A model generated the notes under the pieces. The model was not told the DNA's origin. It saw only the letters and a list, made by a program, of their open reading frames with translations, and did not search any database. This document shows, piece by piece, positions 44,901 to 60,900 of a DNA stretch of 64,000 bases. The DNA is taken from assembly GCA_025201375.1 (NCBI GenBank), contig JAIWZP010000030.1, positions 1-64,000 on the forward strand. The letters are read 5' to 3'. Source of the stretch: Gongronella butleri. Taxonomy: Eukaryota > Mucoromycota > Mucoromycetes > Mucorales > Cunninghamellaceae. Position numbers and translations under genes: made by a program. Positions within the stretch are counted from its first letter, which is position 1. The number at the start of each line of letters is the position of its first letter.

Positions 44901-47900
44901 CGTAAACAGCAAATTTGTTCAATTGGAAGCAATTCCAGACAAAAGTGCTTTGACTGTTGCTCAAACGCTTCTCAAGCTGTTTTTACGCACAGGCTTTCCA
45001 AAAGCCTTGATGTCAGACAACGGTCGTGAATTTGTCAATGACCTAGTTGAACTGATGTGCTCTAGCGCCTCTGTGGAGAAGAGACTCATCAGCGCGTATC
45101 ATCCACGAGCCAACGGCGTCGCTGAGCGTTCCGTACAGACTACAACGCGGATGTTAGCCAAACTTGTTGACTCTCGACTCCAGGATTGGGACGAATATGT
45201 AGACAATGTCGCATATTTTTATAATTTACAGCCCCACAGCTTGACAAACAGCGCACCTTTTGACCTTTTCTTTGCAAGACGTGCAAATGGCTTGATTGAC
45301 TACAACGCCAAGCACAAGGACACCATTGAATCCAATGTGCCAGTCTATGCATATGACAGAAAAAAACTAAAGGAGCGACATCGTGTGATCACGGAAGTTG
45401 TACGCCCTGCAATTGCTGCACGCCAGCGTGAGCTGCGCCAGGCAACTCAGGATCGCTTCAATTCGAAAAAGCGCATGGTACAATTCGAAATTGGCACACT
45501 AGTGGCTACGTTGAATCCATTGAAAACGCATAAATTGGAACCAAAATATCAAGGTCCATTTCGCGTTGTGGAACGGACCAAAGGTGGATCCTATGTCTTA
45601 GAGGACTTCCATTTGAATCAACGTTTACCGCGTCACTTCCCTCCAGAACAGCTAAAACATGTTTCTGATGATCATCCCGCCTTGTCAAGCGACGTTAGGC
45701 ACGAAAAATCCTATGTTGTGGAGAAAATCCATAAGCATCGCGGAAATCACAAAGATGGCTATGAATATTTTGTATCATTTGAAGGGTACGGCCCTGAAGA
45801 GAATCTTTGGCTCCCTGCAGGCAACTTTGATAAGAACAAATCCATGATTACAGCATACCATCGTGATTTATCCAAAAAGCACAAGCAAAACAGCCGTGCT
45901 TAGATGCGCACATACCACAAAGGTGGCAAGGGCACGACTAACTGTCAAGGCCAGCCAAATTTTTATTTATTGTAAATAAAAAAAAAAAGTGGTTGTTAGC
46001 ATACATTTTATGCATTTTCTCTCAATTGGTGACCCTTACGGCTACAATTACACTGATGCTGACACACTCGCATCTAGGGTGCCAGGGATTTCCACATGTA
46101 TAGCAATTAATCATTGAGACTATCTGTACAAGTGCAAAAAGAGGAACCAAAAAGAAAAAATCTCCTCGGTTCACCTTATTTTTTATTGTTGTTGTTTCAC
46201 ACGTTGGTATCAAAGTGCCTTCTTGTCACACATAGAGTCTGATCAACTCCTCCTTGACATGTTGCACATCGATCCATCGCTGCCCATTTTGCATTGAAGC
46301 CAAAAAAAACTTCGTATTTCGCTTCTTTTTAAATATTTACGCGCAGTGAGCGTCTAAATTCATGCAAGTGCACATGCATCTTTATTTTATACATCTCATC
46401 TTATCTTGCTGGCTGCTCAGTGCAGATTCAGCCTGGTAGGGGGCAATGTGAACAACGAGAACAATGAGCTCAACCAGCCAGGCACGCCAATTGTGGGGTG
46501 CTAGGCGCGTCAATGCACATTGTGTGCATTGTGGACAGGGCGCCGCACCAACGTGCCTAGCGCTTGAGCTCAGACCGAGCTGAGAGTCCGGTGTCGGCCG
46601 GTGAATCTGCCACACACCCATTTTTTCGCCTATAAAATCCCACCTTGTTTAGATTTCCCCTTTTCCTTTTCCGGTGACGCTGTTTTCAGATTAAAAAACC
46701 CTATCTTTTGTCTCACTTATTCGCAAAGTTTACAGCGTGTACAAAGGTTGCGTATCTGGCAAACAAACATTCTGGAAATGACTTTCGAGCCGGTCTGATT
46801 CGAGCAATACAAATTTCATTGCGATCGAAGAAGAATTTGAGCAAGCCATAGATTTGTCATAATTATGAAAATATGGATGATATTTTGGATTCATCTGCAC
46901 AATGACTCAACTGACGTCAGGTTTTTAACGCAATGTTGAAAAAAGACGCGGCAAAATGGCCTACTGAAAAAGGTTTGGAGGTGACCCAACCATGGATTGT
47001 AGCTTTAAATTTTGGATTTGTGCAAATCGGTGAAAAATTGCCAAAAAAAATTGTCGACAGCTTGGTTAGTCGACCTCTGATTTTTAACGATTCTTAAAAA
47101 TAAACACGCGGAAACGATTGAATGGCTCTGCTTTGGCAATGATCCATGAACCCTCATTTTTGGCGTTCAGATTGATTTTATTTGCTCAATTTCGTGAAAT
47201 TGGCGATTGTCTCGACAACGACGTGATCGATCTTCGGTTTTCAACGTTTTTCTGCAAAAAGAGGCTCAAACCACCCTTTTGGTAAAATTTCGCAGTGATT
47301 CAAGGATGATTTTACAGCGAAATAATTTTTTTGCAAAACGCGCTACAGCCAAATTCTCAGCAATGTCAGGTTTCTCGCCGAACCAGCTGATTTATATCGG
47401 GATTTTAATTTTTCTGAAAAGAGAAAGGTCAAATCCTATAGGTGGGAAAGTTTCGTGGCGCTGTGATGAGTCTTTGGTGGTGAAATGATTTTTTTCGAAT
47501 TTTTGAAAAAAAAAGTTGGTCAGGTCAAAATGCACCTGGAGGCGTGGAGGGTCCATCGATTTGATTGGATGAGGCCGCGAGAAAAGAAAAATCCATTTGG
47601 CAACCTACGCACCGCCAGCGCTTGGAGAGTCGTCTCATTTGATGGACTGACATCATCTTTGTAAGCAAATCTGCAATAAAAATCGGGGGTCGACTTGACG
47701 GATCGCGAGGAAATGGCGATTAAAGCCAAAATTTAGAAACTTTTGGATTTCTCGACCAGTTTTGGTCACACACCAGTGAAATGGGTCTCATTTGACAGAG
47801 AATCAAATTCTGCATTTTTTGTCACTGTAAGATTGTCGTGGGTTGTCTGGTCTGTAGCCGAGAAAATTGGAGTTGAAATTTTAAATCTGGCATCGCGGGT

Positions 47901-50900
47901 GTGCAAAGGTTGCGCGTCGGCTTTGCCAGGCAGAGATACTGTAAAATGTGCGTTGCGCGTTTTTCTTGTCGCGTGTAATTTTTCAGCGTGATCGAATAAC
48001 GATTTAACTCACCAGAATCAAAATAATGAATTTCTGGAGAAACATTGATTTTCTCGTCAACGACCCCATTAACCCCTGTTTTTTTTGCTTTGTTTTCGAG
48101 AAGCAAGTAGCCAAAACGCATCAAAAATGACAATAGAACGCCTTAAGGTCGGCGGGCGGGCAGTTGATTCTTGATTGCGAGCGGTGTTGGATTTCATAAA
48201 TTGGGATTTGAGCCCGGAATGGCCAATTTTTTGATGTGCTTCTGACGTCCCCAAAACCATATCTGAGCGTGCAAATTGTGCGTCACTAGGGGTTTATAGG
48301 ACGCCATTTCACGATGCGCCGGTTTTTAGGGATTCAAAAGGCAGACACTCGCGAGCAATTTGAGTTTTCACGCACTTTTATGCAAATGCATCACATTTCG
48401 TCCGTTTACGTCCAAACACAATCAAACCACAACCAGTGGACGCAGATGCGGCATCTTTAACTTTTGTCAAGCCCAGGCGCCGTCACGTACAAAGTTTATT
48501 GCGTTTAAAATATTTGACGCGATGTTGTATGCGTATCAAAGATACCCATCAGCGCGCCCAAGCAAGTGCGCTACGTGTTTCCAGAGTTCTGGGAGCACGC
48601 GTTTGAAAGCACTTTTATAAAAGTCATCTAGTACTGTAACGACGACAAAAATTGCTAAATTGGAGCGCTTGATCTCGCCAATGGCCACAGCGTCTTTTTT
48701 TTTTTCCCTGCGAATCGCTGGTGCCGGAAACCGCTTCCCAACACAAAATGGAATCGGGATCATCTGCGCGTACGTATTGCAGTAATGACATTTAGAAAAT
48801 TCATTGAGCCAGAATTTCACACTGAATGCCGCCCCCTTTTTTTGGGGCAGCGCGTTTTGCCTGTGTTTTCGGTGAGAATTCGTCAGGAGCGCGGCGCCCA
48901 ATGGAAAAAAAAAATTAAAAAGGGCGCGTTTGAGGGGCCGCTCTTGTTTTTGCACCCCTTTTGCCTGTTTGCTACTTTTTTTTTCATTTTTGTGTCTTTT
49001 TGCATGGTCTTCACGGCGATCCGCGAGTATGTAGGCGAGAAGGCGCCTTTGTTGGAGGCCAATAGTATGCAGCTGAAAGGCGATGTGGGCAGAGTAAGCT
49101 AAAAAAAAAAAAACGCGTGTTTGGGCCGTGATTGGCTGCCCAATTTATTTTTATTTACTGACGGCTGCTGGTAGTTTATGCGCACACAAGACAATGAGAC
49201 CGACAAAGACGTCATTGTGATGGTGGAAATTTGCGAAAATTATAAGTGGCTGTATGGCGTGATCATATTCGGCCAGACCGTTCTGGACGGCAACGTGCTC
49301 ACCGAGTAAATGATAGCAAAAAGACGCGTCCGAAAACCGACGGGGTGTGTGCCATTTTTGTCACGCGGGGGAGCTGACCGTCTCTTTTCTTTTCTTTTTT
49401 TTTTTTTCAAAAAACAAGGTTTGACACGCTCCTTGCATTGTTTAATACGTCGCAGACCCTCGAGATCACGGCAAGCCGGCTATGTGTTGCGCGGATGCAT
49501 GGCAAATTCGAGCCTGTGGTTGCCATTGAGGCGTTTTGCGGGAGCAGCGGCAAGACGACGCCAAAATCACCGTGCCGGCCATTATCGGGCGTTTCCGCTA
49601 TCACCAAGCGCATCACCCATTTGACAAGCGACGAAGAACAGCTCATCAAAACGTTCCACGCCCATAAAGATGGTAAAAAAAAAGCGCGCTGGCCCCATTG
49701 TGAGGCTCATTTATTTTTATGCCATGGTTGTAGATCCGTTTGTCCGTTCGTACATTTTAATTATGCCTGTGGTCGAGGAGCTGTTGAATGGCGAGTTTTT
49801 CGGCCAAGATCTCGAGAAGAGGATCGAGGCTAAGCCAGAGGAAACCGACGTCGATATCACGGACAAGCCGGTTGATCGATCGGCGCTTGAGCATGCGGAT
49901 GAAAAGCCTGAGCACATGGAGGCGGAGAATGTCGTGCCTGTCAAACGCGAGGCGTCAGCCACGACGGCTATGCCATTGGCGGCAAAAAAGCCACGCTACG
50001 CGTCGCGATCTGCGGCACAGTCATCGTCCCTCACAGATATGACAAATTGCGACGAGACCACCATCAATGACGACGCATCGCTCGTCCCAGCATCTCTCGA
50101 CAGTTCTTTGACCACGACCAGCACGACCCAGACCATTGATACCCCGGAGGAAGCCCAGCAGCCCCTCCGCTTATTTAGGCGCTTCTCAAAGCCGCCCGAT
50201 GCATTGATTAAGCTACCGCCGTCGAAGAAGCCATCGACATTGAATTGGTTTGCTGAAAACCAGAAAAGGCCGCGCATCCACTGGCCCAAGCTGCCGCCGC
50301 CAAAACAGCCATCCCAGGTGAACTGGGGTCACGCCGGTCCAGCAGCGCCGTCACCAGCACCAACACCTGCACGTGCGTCCACACTGCCTGTCGCAGCAGC
50401 TTCAGAGGCAACAGCAACAGCAACAACAACAGCAGCAGCATCAACAACATCAACAACAGCAACAACAGCAACAACAATAGCAGCAGCAGAAACAACAATA
50501 ACAGCAGCAGAAACAACAGTAACAGCAACAGAATCAACAATAACAGCAACAGAATCAACAATAACAGCAACAGAATCAACAATAACAGCAGCAGAATCAA
50601 CAACAACAACAACAGTAACAACAGTAACAACAGAAGAAACACAGCAAAAAAAACAACAATCACCCGTGTCCCCCGCCTCAACACCACCGCCACCATCCGT
50701 TCCTCTCATGGACGTGGACGTGCCGCAGACGCAACAGCAGCAACAGCAGCAGCCATTGGAGTCCATGGCGGCGCACGAGCATTTCGCCAAAATGATGGAA
50801 TGGCACAACTGGCGTCGCGATCCGCGCAATTGCTACCTGGACATGCGGCAGGTGATGTGGATGCAAGATGCCGACGACATCTTTGTGGAATAAATCATAA

Positions 50901-53900
50901 TTTACGGCATTTCAACAAGAATAAAAAGAGCAAAATGGGCAAAAAGGGCGATTTGATGGATGGTTGTACGCGGGGGGAAGCAGGGGGGCGATTTTTTTAA
51001 TTATTATTAGAAAAGGTGTGTGTGTATTACTTTGACAATAGCAAAATGGAAGAAAAACGAGACAGAGGGCAAGGACAGATGCAGCGCCGAGATCGCGGAT
51101 GGGAAAGGGAAAGGGAAAGTGGCCAAAAAAAAAAAAGGCAGGGAGAGAAAGATGCATCAGAGAGTGAGATCATAGTCAACAATAAATGAGAGCAAAAGAG
51201 AGCGAATTGATAAAGGAAAGGATGAATCATAAACAAAAAAGAAAAAAGAAAAGGAGATTAGTGCTGGTGGAGGGAAGGGGGTGCTGTGAGAAGCGGAAAT
51301 TGGTTTAAAAGTCTGCGGTGATGTTGGATGCGATCAAAGATGGATAATCCTGGTTCAATTGAAAGTGCAATTGCCTGATGACGGAAGCGAGGACGACGGC
51401 GTCACCTTGTTGTTGGGTGAAGCGCACGACGCGGCTGCTGGGGCTGTCGTGTACAGGCAAAATCTCCAAGCGGCACTTGACTTGCCGCACCTTGCCCTGA
51501 TGGTGCACCTTAATCTCGGCCTTGTACCGCTTCAGTCCATGCTTGTCCTCCTTTTCGTAAAACTTGGCTTCCGCAGTCTAATTGAGTAAAAATAACGTGT
51601 CAGGCGCGTCAATTCCTCTTTTTTTTTATTCTTTTTTTTTTTTTTTTTACCTTGTTGATCCATCGGTGCAGCGTGTACAAGATAACACCGGCATCTTGCT
51701 CGGGGATGACCAATGAGCAAATCTAGAAAAGAAGAAGTGCGTTAAACAGGAAAATTCGCGGTGGTGGCGCAGTCTTTTTTTTTTTTTTTTTTACCTTTGG
51801 CTGTTTGAAAAAGAAGAGCTGATTGAGCCATGAAGCTTTTCCATTGTTATTGTCATCGACGGGGGAGGGAGGCGCGGTGCTGCTTGAAGTGGTGATGGTG
51901 GAGCTGTTTGAGAGCAGACTTGGTGTGATGGGGCGGGTGTTGAAGACGCTGATGTTGGATCCACGGCGGTCGACGGACAAGATAGATGCCTGGCTCTCGC
52001 GACGTCTTGGCTGTTGCTGTGCCTGTGGCGGCGGCGAGTGTAAGAATTCGCCCTTGCCCGGCATCGACTTTAGCGCCATCTTGAATTGGCTGGCCTGCTG
52101 GCTCGACACCTTTTGCAATTGCTTCTGTTCTTGCTGGCCGTTGGCTGATGCCGTTGTTGTTTGTGCGCCTGTTGTTGTTGTTGTATTCGCCGCGGGCGTT
52201 GCGAGCGTGTTGGTGGATGACGACGACGATGACGACGACGACGTGGGTACATTGGCCTGCTTTTTGCCATGCACATTGCCATTGCTGCCATTGCTGCCAC
52301 TGCTGCTGCTGCTGCAGCTCAACGAGCTGCCATTCGACAGCACCGGCGGCGGCGTCAGCGACGCGTCCCCGTGGAATGGCTGGAAAATTGACATGTCCAA
52401 TTCCTGGTCGAAAAATGAAAGATTAGTTTTCACCCATTTTTTTCTCTTTTTTTCTTTTTGCTTTTTTTCTTTTTGTTTTACCTTGCGCTGTCTGCGATTG
52501 GCGGCGACGGTAAGGCTGAATCGACGTGTACCATTGTCGTTTCGGAGGACGTTTGGCACGCGGACAGACAAGCGGCGCGTGTTGAAGCCCTTTTGAGGCG
52601 ACGATGGCGAAGAATGGTCATTTTCTGGTGCATCGTTGGCTGCATTGGCATCGGCATTGGCAGCGGCGGCGGCGCGTGCGGCGGCCGATGGGTCGATCTT
52701 GTTCCTGATCATGGACAAGCGGCGCAATGTGGATTTCTCGGGCACGGTGGGGCGCATTGTGGGCGAAGATGGGGATGCATCGACGTCGGCGTTGTCCATA
52801 TCGGCCAATTCCTGCTGCTGCGCCACCATCTTGGCAAATGGGTTCTTGCGGCGCAACGTGCCTGCCAATGTCGACCTGAGAGTCGCGTACGGGTGGCTAC
52901 TGTTGCCAGAAACAGGCGAAATCGGTGAATTAGGCTTGCTCGAACCTGCCGACCTGGCCGACATGGACGACGGCGACGTTGCCGTGGTTGCAGCAGCGGC
53001 AACCGCTGCCTGGCCAGCCGCCGATGGCGCGTCGTTATCCCTTTTTATAAAAAAATAAAGAAAAAGGTGAATTTCATTGCAAATTACGCGTTTTCCCCTG
53101 TCTTTTTCCGTTTTTCCTGTCTTTTTCTTTTCTTTTGGAGATTGACGTACATGGCTTTGCTCTGTCTGCGGGAAGACAGGACGTTTTTGAAGAAGCGGAC
53201 AAAGGTGTCGCTCTTTTTGATGGCTGACTTTTGCGATGGTGAGACCGGGGGCAGTGGCGGTGGCTGCATGAGGTCTGGGATGGGCCGTTCCATGATGGCG
53301 GAGGTCATGCGCTGCTGTGTGCAGTGGTATTGTGTGGCGTGGTGGCCATGATGATGCGGGTGCGACGCATTTGTCGTTGCGGCCGAATACCTGCGTCGCT
53401 GTGGGCTTGGCGTGGGCAGCATGGGTGGCGCAGGCACCGTGCGGTCTGCAGGCTGACCATCGGGACCCCAGGGAAGCGCAAGACGCCCATTGCCTCCATT
53501 GGCCGACGCTTTGTTGCGTGCCGCCGTTGAATCCACCATGGAACGGCACCGCCTCGCACGCACCGTGTTGCGCCCGATGGTCCTGTACTTTTGACCTACT
53601 CGGAAAGAAAGGGAAAAAAAGGATGAGTCCAATTGATTGAGCAACCATCAAAAAAAAAAAAAAAAAAAAAGTGGAGGCCAATGCAACTGTACCTGAATCG
53701 CCGGAATCGTCTGCATCGTCATTTTCATCATCATGATCATTCTGCCAATACTGCTCTGCATGTTGCTGAAGGAGCACGTACACAACCTTTTGCATATTGT
53801 GCCTGATTTCATGGAAGAATGAGACGTGCACACGTTAGCAATGGCACGTTTTTCGTCTTTTTTTTTTGCGTAGGCGCACACATCCAATTGCTTTTCAAAA

Positions 53901-54351
53901 ATGACTTACTCCTTGCTAACCAGCGCTTGGATCACAACATCGTCGCTGCGCTCGCCCCAGAGGAACTTGATGGTCTCGAGGAGGCGATCATCAATTTCCG
54001 ACGCGTCCCACACAGGCCGGCCAATCTCATTGGCGGTGGGAGGCACCGGCAGCGTGTGCAGATTCGCAGGCTCCGACTCGCAGAACCAGGGGTGCATCAT
54101 GATTTGTTTCATCTTTTTTTTTAAAAAAAAAAAAAAAGAGGGAAGAGCATTAGAAAAAAATGCGCATACAAGTGATGTTTGCACGCGTGGATACAAGTAC
54201 ACGCTTGAAGATTCATCATCTCTTTACCGTCAGCCGCTTCGATGGATCAACCACCAAAATGCGACGAATCAGGTCTTGTGCCGTCTTTGAAATGTCATTG
54301 GGCATCGTGTACTTGCCAGCCTTGACCTGCAAGAAGAAACGAAGGGGGTTA

Positions 54352-54507
<156 letters not shown>

Positions 54508-54815
54508 CTATCAAAAAAGCAATTGCATTGAGTCCCATTGTCCTCTGTCGAGCATGTTTCTCACGGAGACAATTGAAAAAAAAAAGGAGCCATTTCTCTC
54601 TTTTTTGCATCTCGCTCGTTCCTCCGACGCCCAATTGCATCTAGCGGGGCAGGGGGGAGCCGCAGGGGCGCGCGTTCACACACGCACTCTTTTTCTCTCT
54701 CTAAAAATAAGCTTACTGCGACAATTTCAGGGCTTGCATAGTGCGGCGAGCTAAACGGACAATCAAAATGAGCGCGTGTGTGGTCCTACCCAAACCTGAA
54801 AAAAAAGTGGCCTTA

Positions 54816-54980
<165 letters not shown>

Positions 54981-57900
54981 TCACATTCTTTGGATTTCCA
55001 TTGGCTTGCGCGTCTCTCCCTCTTTTTTTTTTTTTAAAAAAAAAAGCGTGATTTGAGCCACGCACCCTTCCTCCTTTTTTTTTTTTTTTTTTTAGCACCA
55101 TTGGACCGCTGGATGCCCTCATTTGTATGTCCTCCTCGTCCCCCCTGCCCTCGGCCCCTTGATTTTCCCTTGCTCCCTGCGTAATCCTTTTTTTTGTTAT
55201 TGAGAGAGTGAGTAAGCGTCCAATTTGCATGCACTGCGTCGCGTCACTGAGCCTTGCATCTTGCTCGGGCCGTTCACGCGTCACGACACAGCCATGACAA
55301 TCAACGACAGCAAGCAAAAGCGACGTAAAAGCATCCACCTATCCTGCCCTTGCGCCTAATTTTACGTTTTTTTTCTCTGCCCCCCTTCTTTCCTCGCGCG
55401 TCTCCCTCCTTCCACAGCTAATAATACACCTCACTGAGAGGAATAAAAAAAAAAGGAGTCAAATCCGGGCTTACCAAATCAAATGATGATGACAATAGTC
55501 CAGACCCAAGATGATTTGCTGGAAATGACGTCGTGCCTCGCTGTCGCTGAGCCTGCCGCGGCTGACAAGGTACTCAAACAGCTCGCCTCCTTGCACGTAT
55601 TCCAGGATCAGGTACCTAAATAAACCAGCCCACGTTGATTGATTAAGAACAGGATTTTTTTTGGAAAAAAAGGAAAAAAAAAGCAGGCTTACACCTCGGA
55701 TGAATTGGCATCATCAATAACATCGACAAGAGACATGACATTGGGATGTCTGATCAGCTTCATGATGGCGATTTCACGGCGGACGGCCTTTTCAATGGCC
55801 GGGTTGGCGGCCAAATGGGCTTTGCTGATGATCTTGATCGCGACCTGCTCGCCTGTATGCTTATGCACGCCGAGCTTGACGCGCCCTGACATAAAAAAAG
55901 AGAGAGAGAGAGAGAGAGAACAAAGTGGCAGGTTAGCGAATCTTTTTTTGCAAATTCGTTTCGACACAATGGCGCGTTTTTGTGTTGTTTGACGGTGATA
56001 CAGCATGAAGGGTTGCATTTTTGTGCTTTTTTTTTTATCTTTTATCTTTTATCTTTTTTACCCGAGGCGCCCTTGCCGAGCGTCTTTCCAACATAATAGT
56101 CGCCGATGCATTTGCGTGGTTTTTGAGCGTATTGGTGCGTCATGGAGGATGTTGAGAGCGCGCCGGACGATCTGCGGCGGTCGCGCAGTGATTTTTGCGA
56201 CCGCTGACGCGACACGATGCTTGCGGGCGTTGCGACGGATGCGCGGCGTGATGCGGGGACCACCTGGGTGCCGGGGATGTTGTAATAAGGATACACGCCC
56301 TGCGATGGATGATGATTGTGCGCGTATGATCGCACCGTGTCATAGTAATGATGCGCGGTAGGCGCCTTTTGGTACCCGTGATGCTGATGCGGCGCGTGGT
56401 GGTGGTAATATGGGCCCGTTGCGTGTGGCGAGGCACCGCCGCCGCCGCCGCCGTCGTTGATGACAAGAGGATGCATCATTTATTACAAATTGGATGGTGA
56501 AAAAGATTAAAAAGAAAAATGAATGAAAGAGAGGCGTGATTTGCGGTGTTGCGAGAGGTCGGGCGAAGAAAATGGAAAAAGAGAAAAAGAAAAAAAAAAA
56601 AAGAGAGAGAGAGAGAGACTCCGGGTTGCAATTGAGCGTGAAAAGGGCCAAAACAAAAGAAAAAAAGCGGGGTGCATGATCTACCCAGATGCTCTAATGC
56701 CGGGAAAAGGGAAAAGAAAAAAAAGGGGGGAGAAAGGGGAGGAAGGATGGCCAAGGAGAAAAGCAAAAAAAAAAAAAAAAAGCAAGGAGGGATGGGCCCA
56801 TGGTAAGGGAGTCGGCTATGCGATCACACGAAAAATAAAAAAAAAAGATCAACCCAGCAAGGGATAGCTCCATTCAATTGAGGATGAAACGTGATGGAGG
56901 ACGCTTTTTGCGCGCTACTACAGAAATCAATAAAGGAGGCGGGCTCATCCATGAGCACGTCTTTTTTTTTTTTTATGTAATTGAACCTTGTTTCTTGCGC
57001 TCCTGGGCGGCGCAACCAAACAAAGATCACCCTGGGTTGCTATTGAATCCATAGAGGCATTGGGCAAGAAGAGAGGGGGGAGGAGGACGAGAAGGCAAGG
57101 CATATCGCTTTATTTGGAGCGAAACAGTGCTCGTGCTGTGCCTTTTTGTGCGCTTCTTTGACTTTGTGATGGAATCGGCTCTCCCTCCCCTCTTTTGCTC
57201 CTTGATTACCCATTGACAACAAAATAGCATGGCAAAGAGCATGGCTCTTTTTATTTTTCACCTTTTTTTCATAAGCAATGGATCGTTTTGCGTCCACCGA
57301 GCGTGAACGCACCTGCATTTGGCCCCGAATGAGTTTAAACAATGGAGCTGCGGACTTTTCATGCACAAAAAAACCGGGCTCCGATTCATGCAGCCGAATT
57401 GCATTTTCAGGCACAAGTCCGCTGTTTTTTTTATGTGTGCCATTGTTTTGCTTTATAAACATAAAGGTTAAACTAAAGAGAGTGTATCTCATTTCCCAAT
57501 GGCAACGTGTTTTGTTGCCGAGAAGGCGACATGACCAAGGTGGGTGTGAATTCAGGAGCAAAAAAAAAAAAGATCATTTTCGTATTTTTCTTTTACTTGA
57601 TGCCGTTGGCTTACTCTTTTGAGCAGCAGAAAAAAAAATAAGGGGTGTTGGTGGTGGTGTGAGGGTGTGTGAGGGGGAGGCAGCGTAGGACAAAAAAGGG
57701 GAAGTGAGAAACAAAGAAAAAGGAAAAAAAAAAAAACTCAACCAGGACACAACCTGACCATGGCCAGGTCTAAACAAGGGAGACGGGGGATCATCGGTGC
57801 CGTGAACTCGCACAAAAAGGGGAGGGGGGCAAGGGGGAATATGGGGAGAAAAAAAGAGAGCGCTGAGACAAGTAATAGAGACAATTCATGAGGGAGGAAG

Positions 57901-60900
57901 CGAGGGGGGAGCACAAGCCCGAATTGAACTGGGCACCCACCCTTTTTTTTTCCACGCGGCGCCAATAAAGAAACCCGTGCTTGTTAGACGAGAAAAAGAA
58001 GCCGAGCCGAGGGCGCCTTCCAGGCACATTGCCATTGCAACCATTTTTTTTTTTACAAGAAGCCCGCAATGGGAACGAGTGGATGTACGGTCCGCAAAAC
58101 GAGTTCTAAGATGAGGAGAGGGAGGTCCTTGCGTTCCAAGGGAAAAAAAAAAAAGCAAGGCACGGGATGAGGGAGCGACGACGGGGAACAAAAAGAAAAA
58201 AGAGAGAAAAAAAAAAAAGAAAATAGGGGAAAGAGGGGCGAGGCAAGCGGCCAAAACTAGTGCGTGTGCGCGCGCTTGTGGGTGTGTGTGTGCTGCGACA
58301 AGGACAGGATAAAAAAAAAAGGCCGAAAAAAGAAAAGAAAAAAGAATCAATGGGCGGCGTGCGGCGTGAGATCGAGGTAGCATTGTGTGTTGTATATCAT
58401 GCCATCGCTGGTGCGGACGATGAGCATGGGCCATTGCTGCTGCTGTCGTTGAGATGTCAATGCGTGAGGCACGGCCAGCTGCAGCTCGTCAGGGCCAATG
58501 TTGCGCATGATGGCCATGGTTGTGCCGAAAAAGATGACCATGTCGCGCGTGAAGCCATTGCCATACAGCACCAGATCGCCGTCGTCGCCGACCCACTCCC
58601 AATATCGTATCGTCGGCACAGGCTGCACCATGGATGGCGCCGGTCCGCGTTCTTGCAGTGGCTGCTCCAGCATCTCGGGTCGAAAAGTGTACGTTTCCAT
58701 ATCTAAACAAAGGGGGGTCAATTCCTTTCTTTTATTTCGGCGACACGCGACGCGTCGCGCCTTTTTTTAAAAATCTTTCCCTTTTTTTTCTTTTCGTCGA
58801 CACGCGACGCGTTGCGCTTCTTTTTTTTTTTTTAAAAAAAACACTTTTTTTCCCTTTTTTTTTCCCTTTTTTTTTTTCTCTTTCCCCCCCTTTTTTTTTA
58901 CCAGTGTTGACGATGGTCCAGAGGCATGTTTCCGAGATTTCCTCTTGCCAATGGTGGACGATGGACGTGGTTGGCACATTGATGGTAGAGGGCATAGTGT
59001 TGCGGCGTCTTTTGCCTGGCTGCGGTGTGAAATTGGGCGGTGCTTGGGCATCGATGTCGGTTGCAAAGGTGTCGCTTGAGCTGCTGAAGCGTCGGCGGCC
59101 CGAGACGACGCGTGATGCTTTGCGGTCGCCGCCCACAGACACACGGCGTTTGTGCTGATGCTGTTGGTGCTGTTGATGGTGGTGTGGGTCATCCAATGCC
59201 GATGTGTACGCATACGGATGTGAATAAAACGAGGAAGCAGACGCGGAAGCTGTTGGGACTGGCGCCTGGGGTGGCCTCTGTGTGCTGAACAAGGTGGGCA
59301 AGTAGGCCGGGTCCAATGGCGGGGGCATGGGTGATGTATTTGGGGCAGAAACGGGTTTTTGAGGGATTTGAGCAAGAATGGGCTGGCGCACGCCCGTGGT
59401 GCGATAGATGCCCACAATGTTTTTCATGCAGCTGAGGTAGGTTGCCTGTGCGACGGCCAGAGGAAGCGTGGCGGGCGGCGGTGGCGGCGTGGGCAAGCAC
59501 GAAGACGAAGATGATGAAGAAGCAGATAGCACAGGTGGGGTTTGAACCTGTGATGTTGTTGTGGCGGCGTGTTTCATCAATTGCTCGTACTGCTGCGGGT
59601 CAATGGTGAGGCTTGTTGGGTCTGCGACGATTTGGAACGCGACCTTGTGCAATTGGGAGACGGGGTCGCCTAGCAATTCGTCGTGATACTCGCCACCCAA
59701 GGTTGTTTCGTGATTGGCGGGTGCATGAAGGCACCCCTGCGCGTACGTGCCATTGTCGACCTTGCGGATGATCATGACGGGGCTGACAAGGCCTGTCGAG
59801 AGGCATTGGAGCACCACCGGTTGATTGTAGTACACGGGCAATGGATGCGACGCGTCGCGTCGCGGCAAGGCAATGGCCGGGGGTGGTGGCCAATGGGTTA
59901 GTGTCATTTTCGGCGTCGAGCGAGTCGACGACGATGATGAACCCGGCGAATTGGACGGCGACGATGACGACGCTTGGTCAGCCGGCGACAATGACGGAGA
60001 AGTTGCTTTTCGGCGCGGATTGTCCAGTGTACGCGTTTGCCCATCCACAATCCATATCAAAAAGGGATCCCACGTCTGCGTGCGCGATGTGAAATATACG
60101 TCTGCCGCCTTTTCCGCGTCCGAAGCCATGGACGATTGCTGCTGTGCCATCCCCACTGGTACACTTTCCCCATTGGTCTTGGCCACGCCCAAATACCGTG
60201 TCGAAATCGTCTGCGACCGGATCCGATTAAACAGCGAGATCACCGATCCATGGTGGATGCAAACTAAAATTCGAAAAAAAAAATCAATAAATGAAAAAAT
60301 TGAAAAGAAAAAAAATTGAAAAACAAACGTCCAATATTCTTTTTTTTCTATTTTTTTCTCTTTGATTTTTTTTCGCATTACAGCTCTCTCACTCCCTATT
60401 TCTCTCTCCCAAATTTCTTACGCTCGAGATTCTTGACGGTCTGGCGTTTTTTGCTTGGTTTGCTAATGACGCGGACGTCGCGGCCCTGGAAGGGGTCCAA
60501 GTCGCGGCCATTGGCGAGGCTGAGGTGGACGAGCATGTTGACGGCCTTGCGCTTGTCGTCCGAGTCGGAGATGTACATGTTTTTCGACACGCATTTGCCG
60601 GCAATGATGGGCTCGTTGGAATGGATGGCATCTGGGGTGGCCGTTGTTGTTGCCATGGTGGCTCCACCGCCGCTGCCGCCACCGCCACCGCCACCGCCCA
60701 GGTCTTCAAGCCGGTTCCAGCACTGGCCCGATGCCGTCGACCATTCAATCTGATTGTTGGGCACGAGCGGCAGCATGTCGCCACGAATGGTATCGGACGA
60801 CATGTGCAATTGCATATTTGGCGGCTGCAACGCCGACGCGTCCATGGCATCCACCGACCACCAATGCGCGCCGTACAACAGGATAATCGGCGGCGGGCAC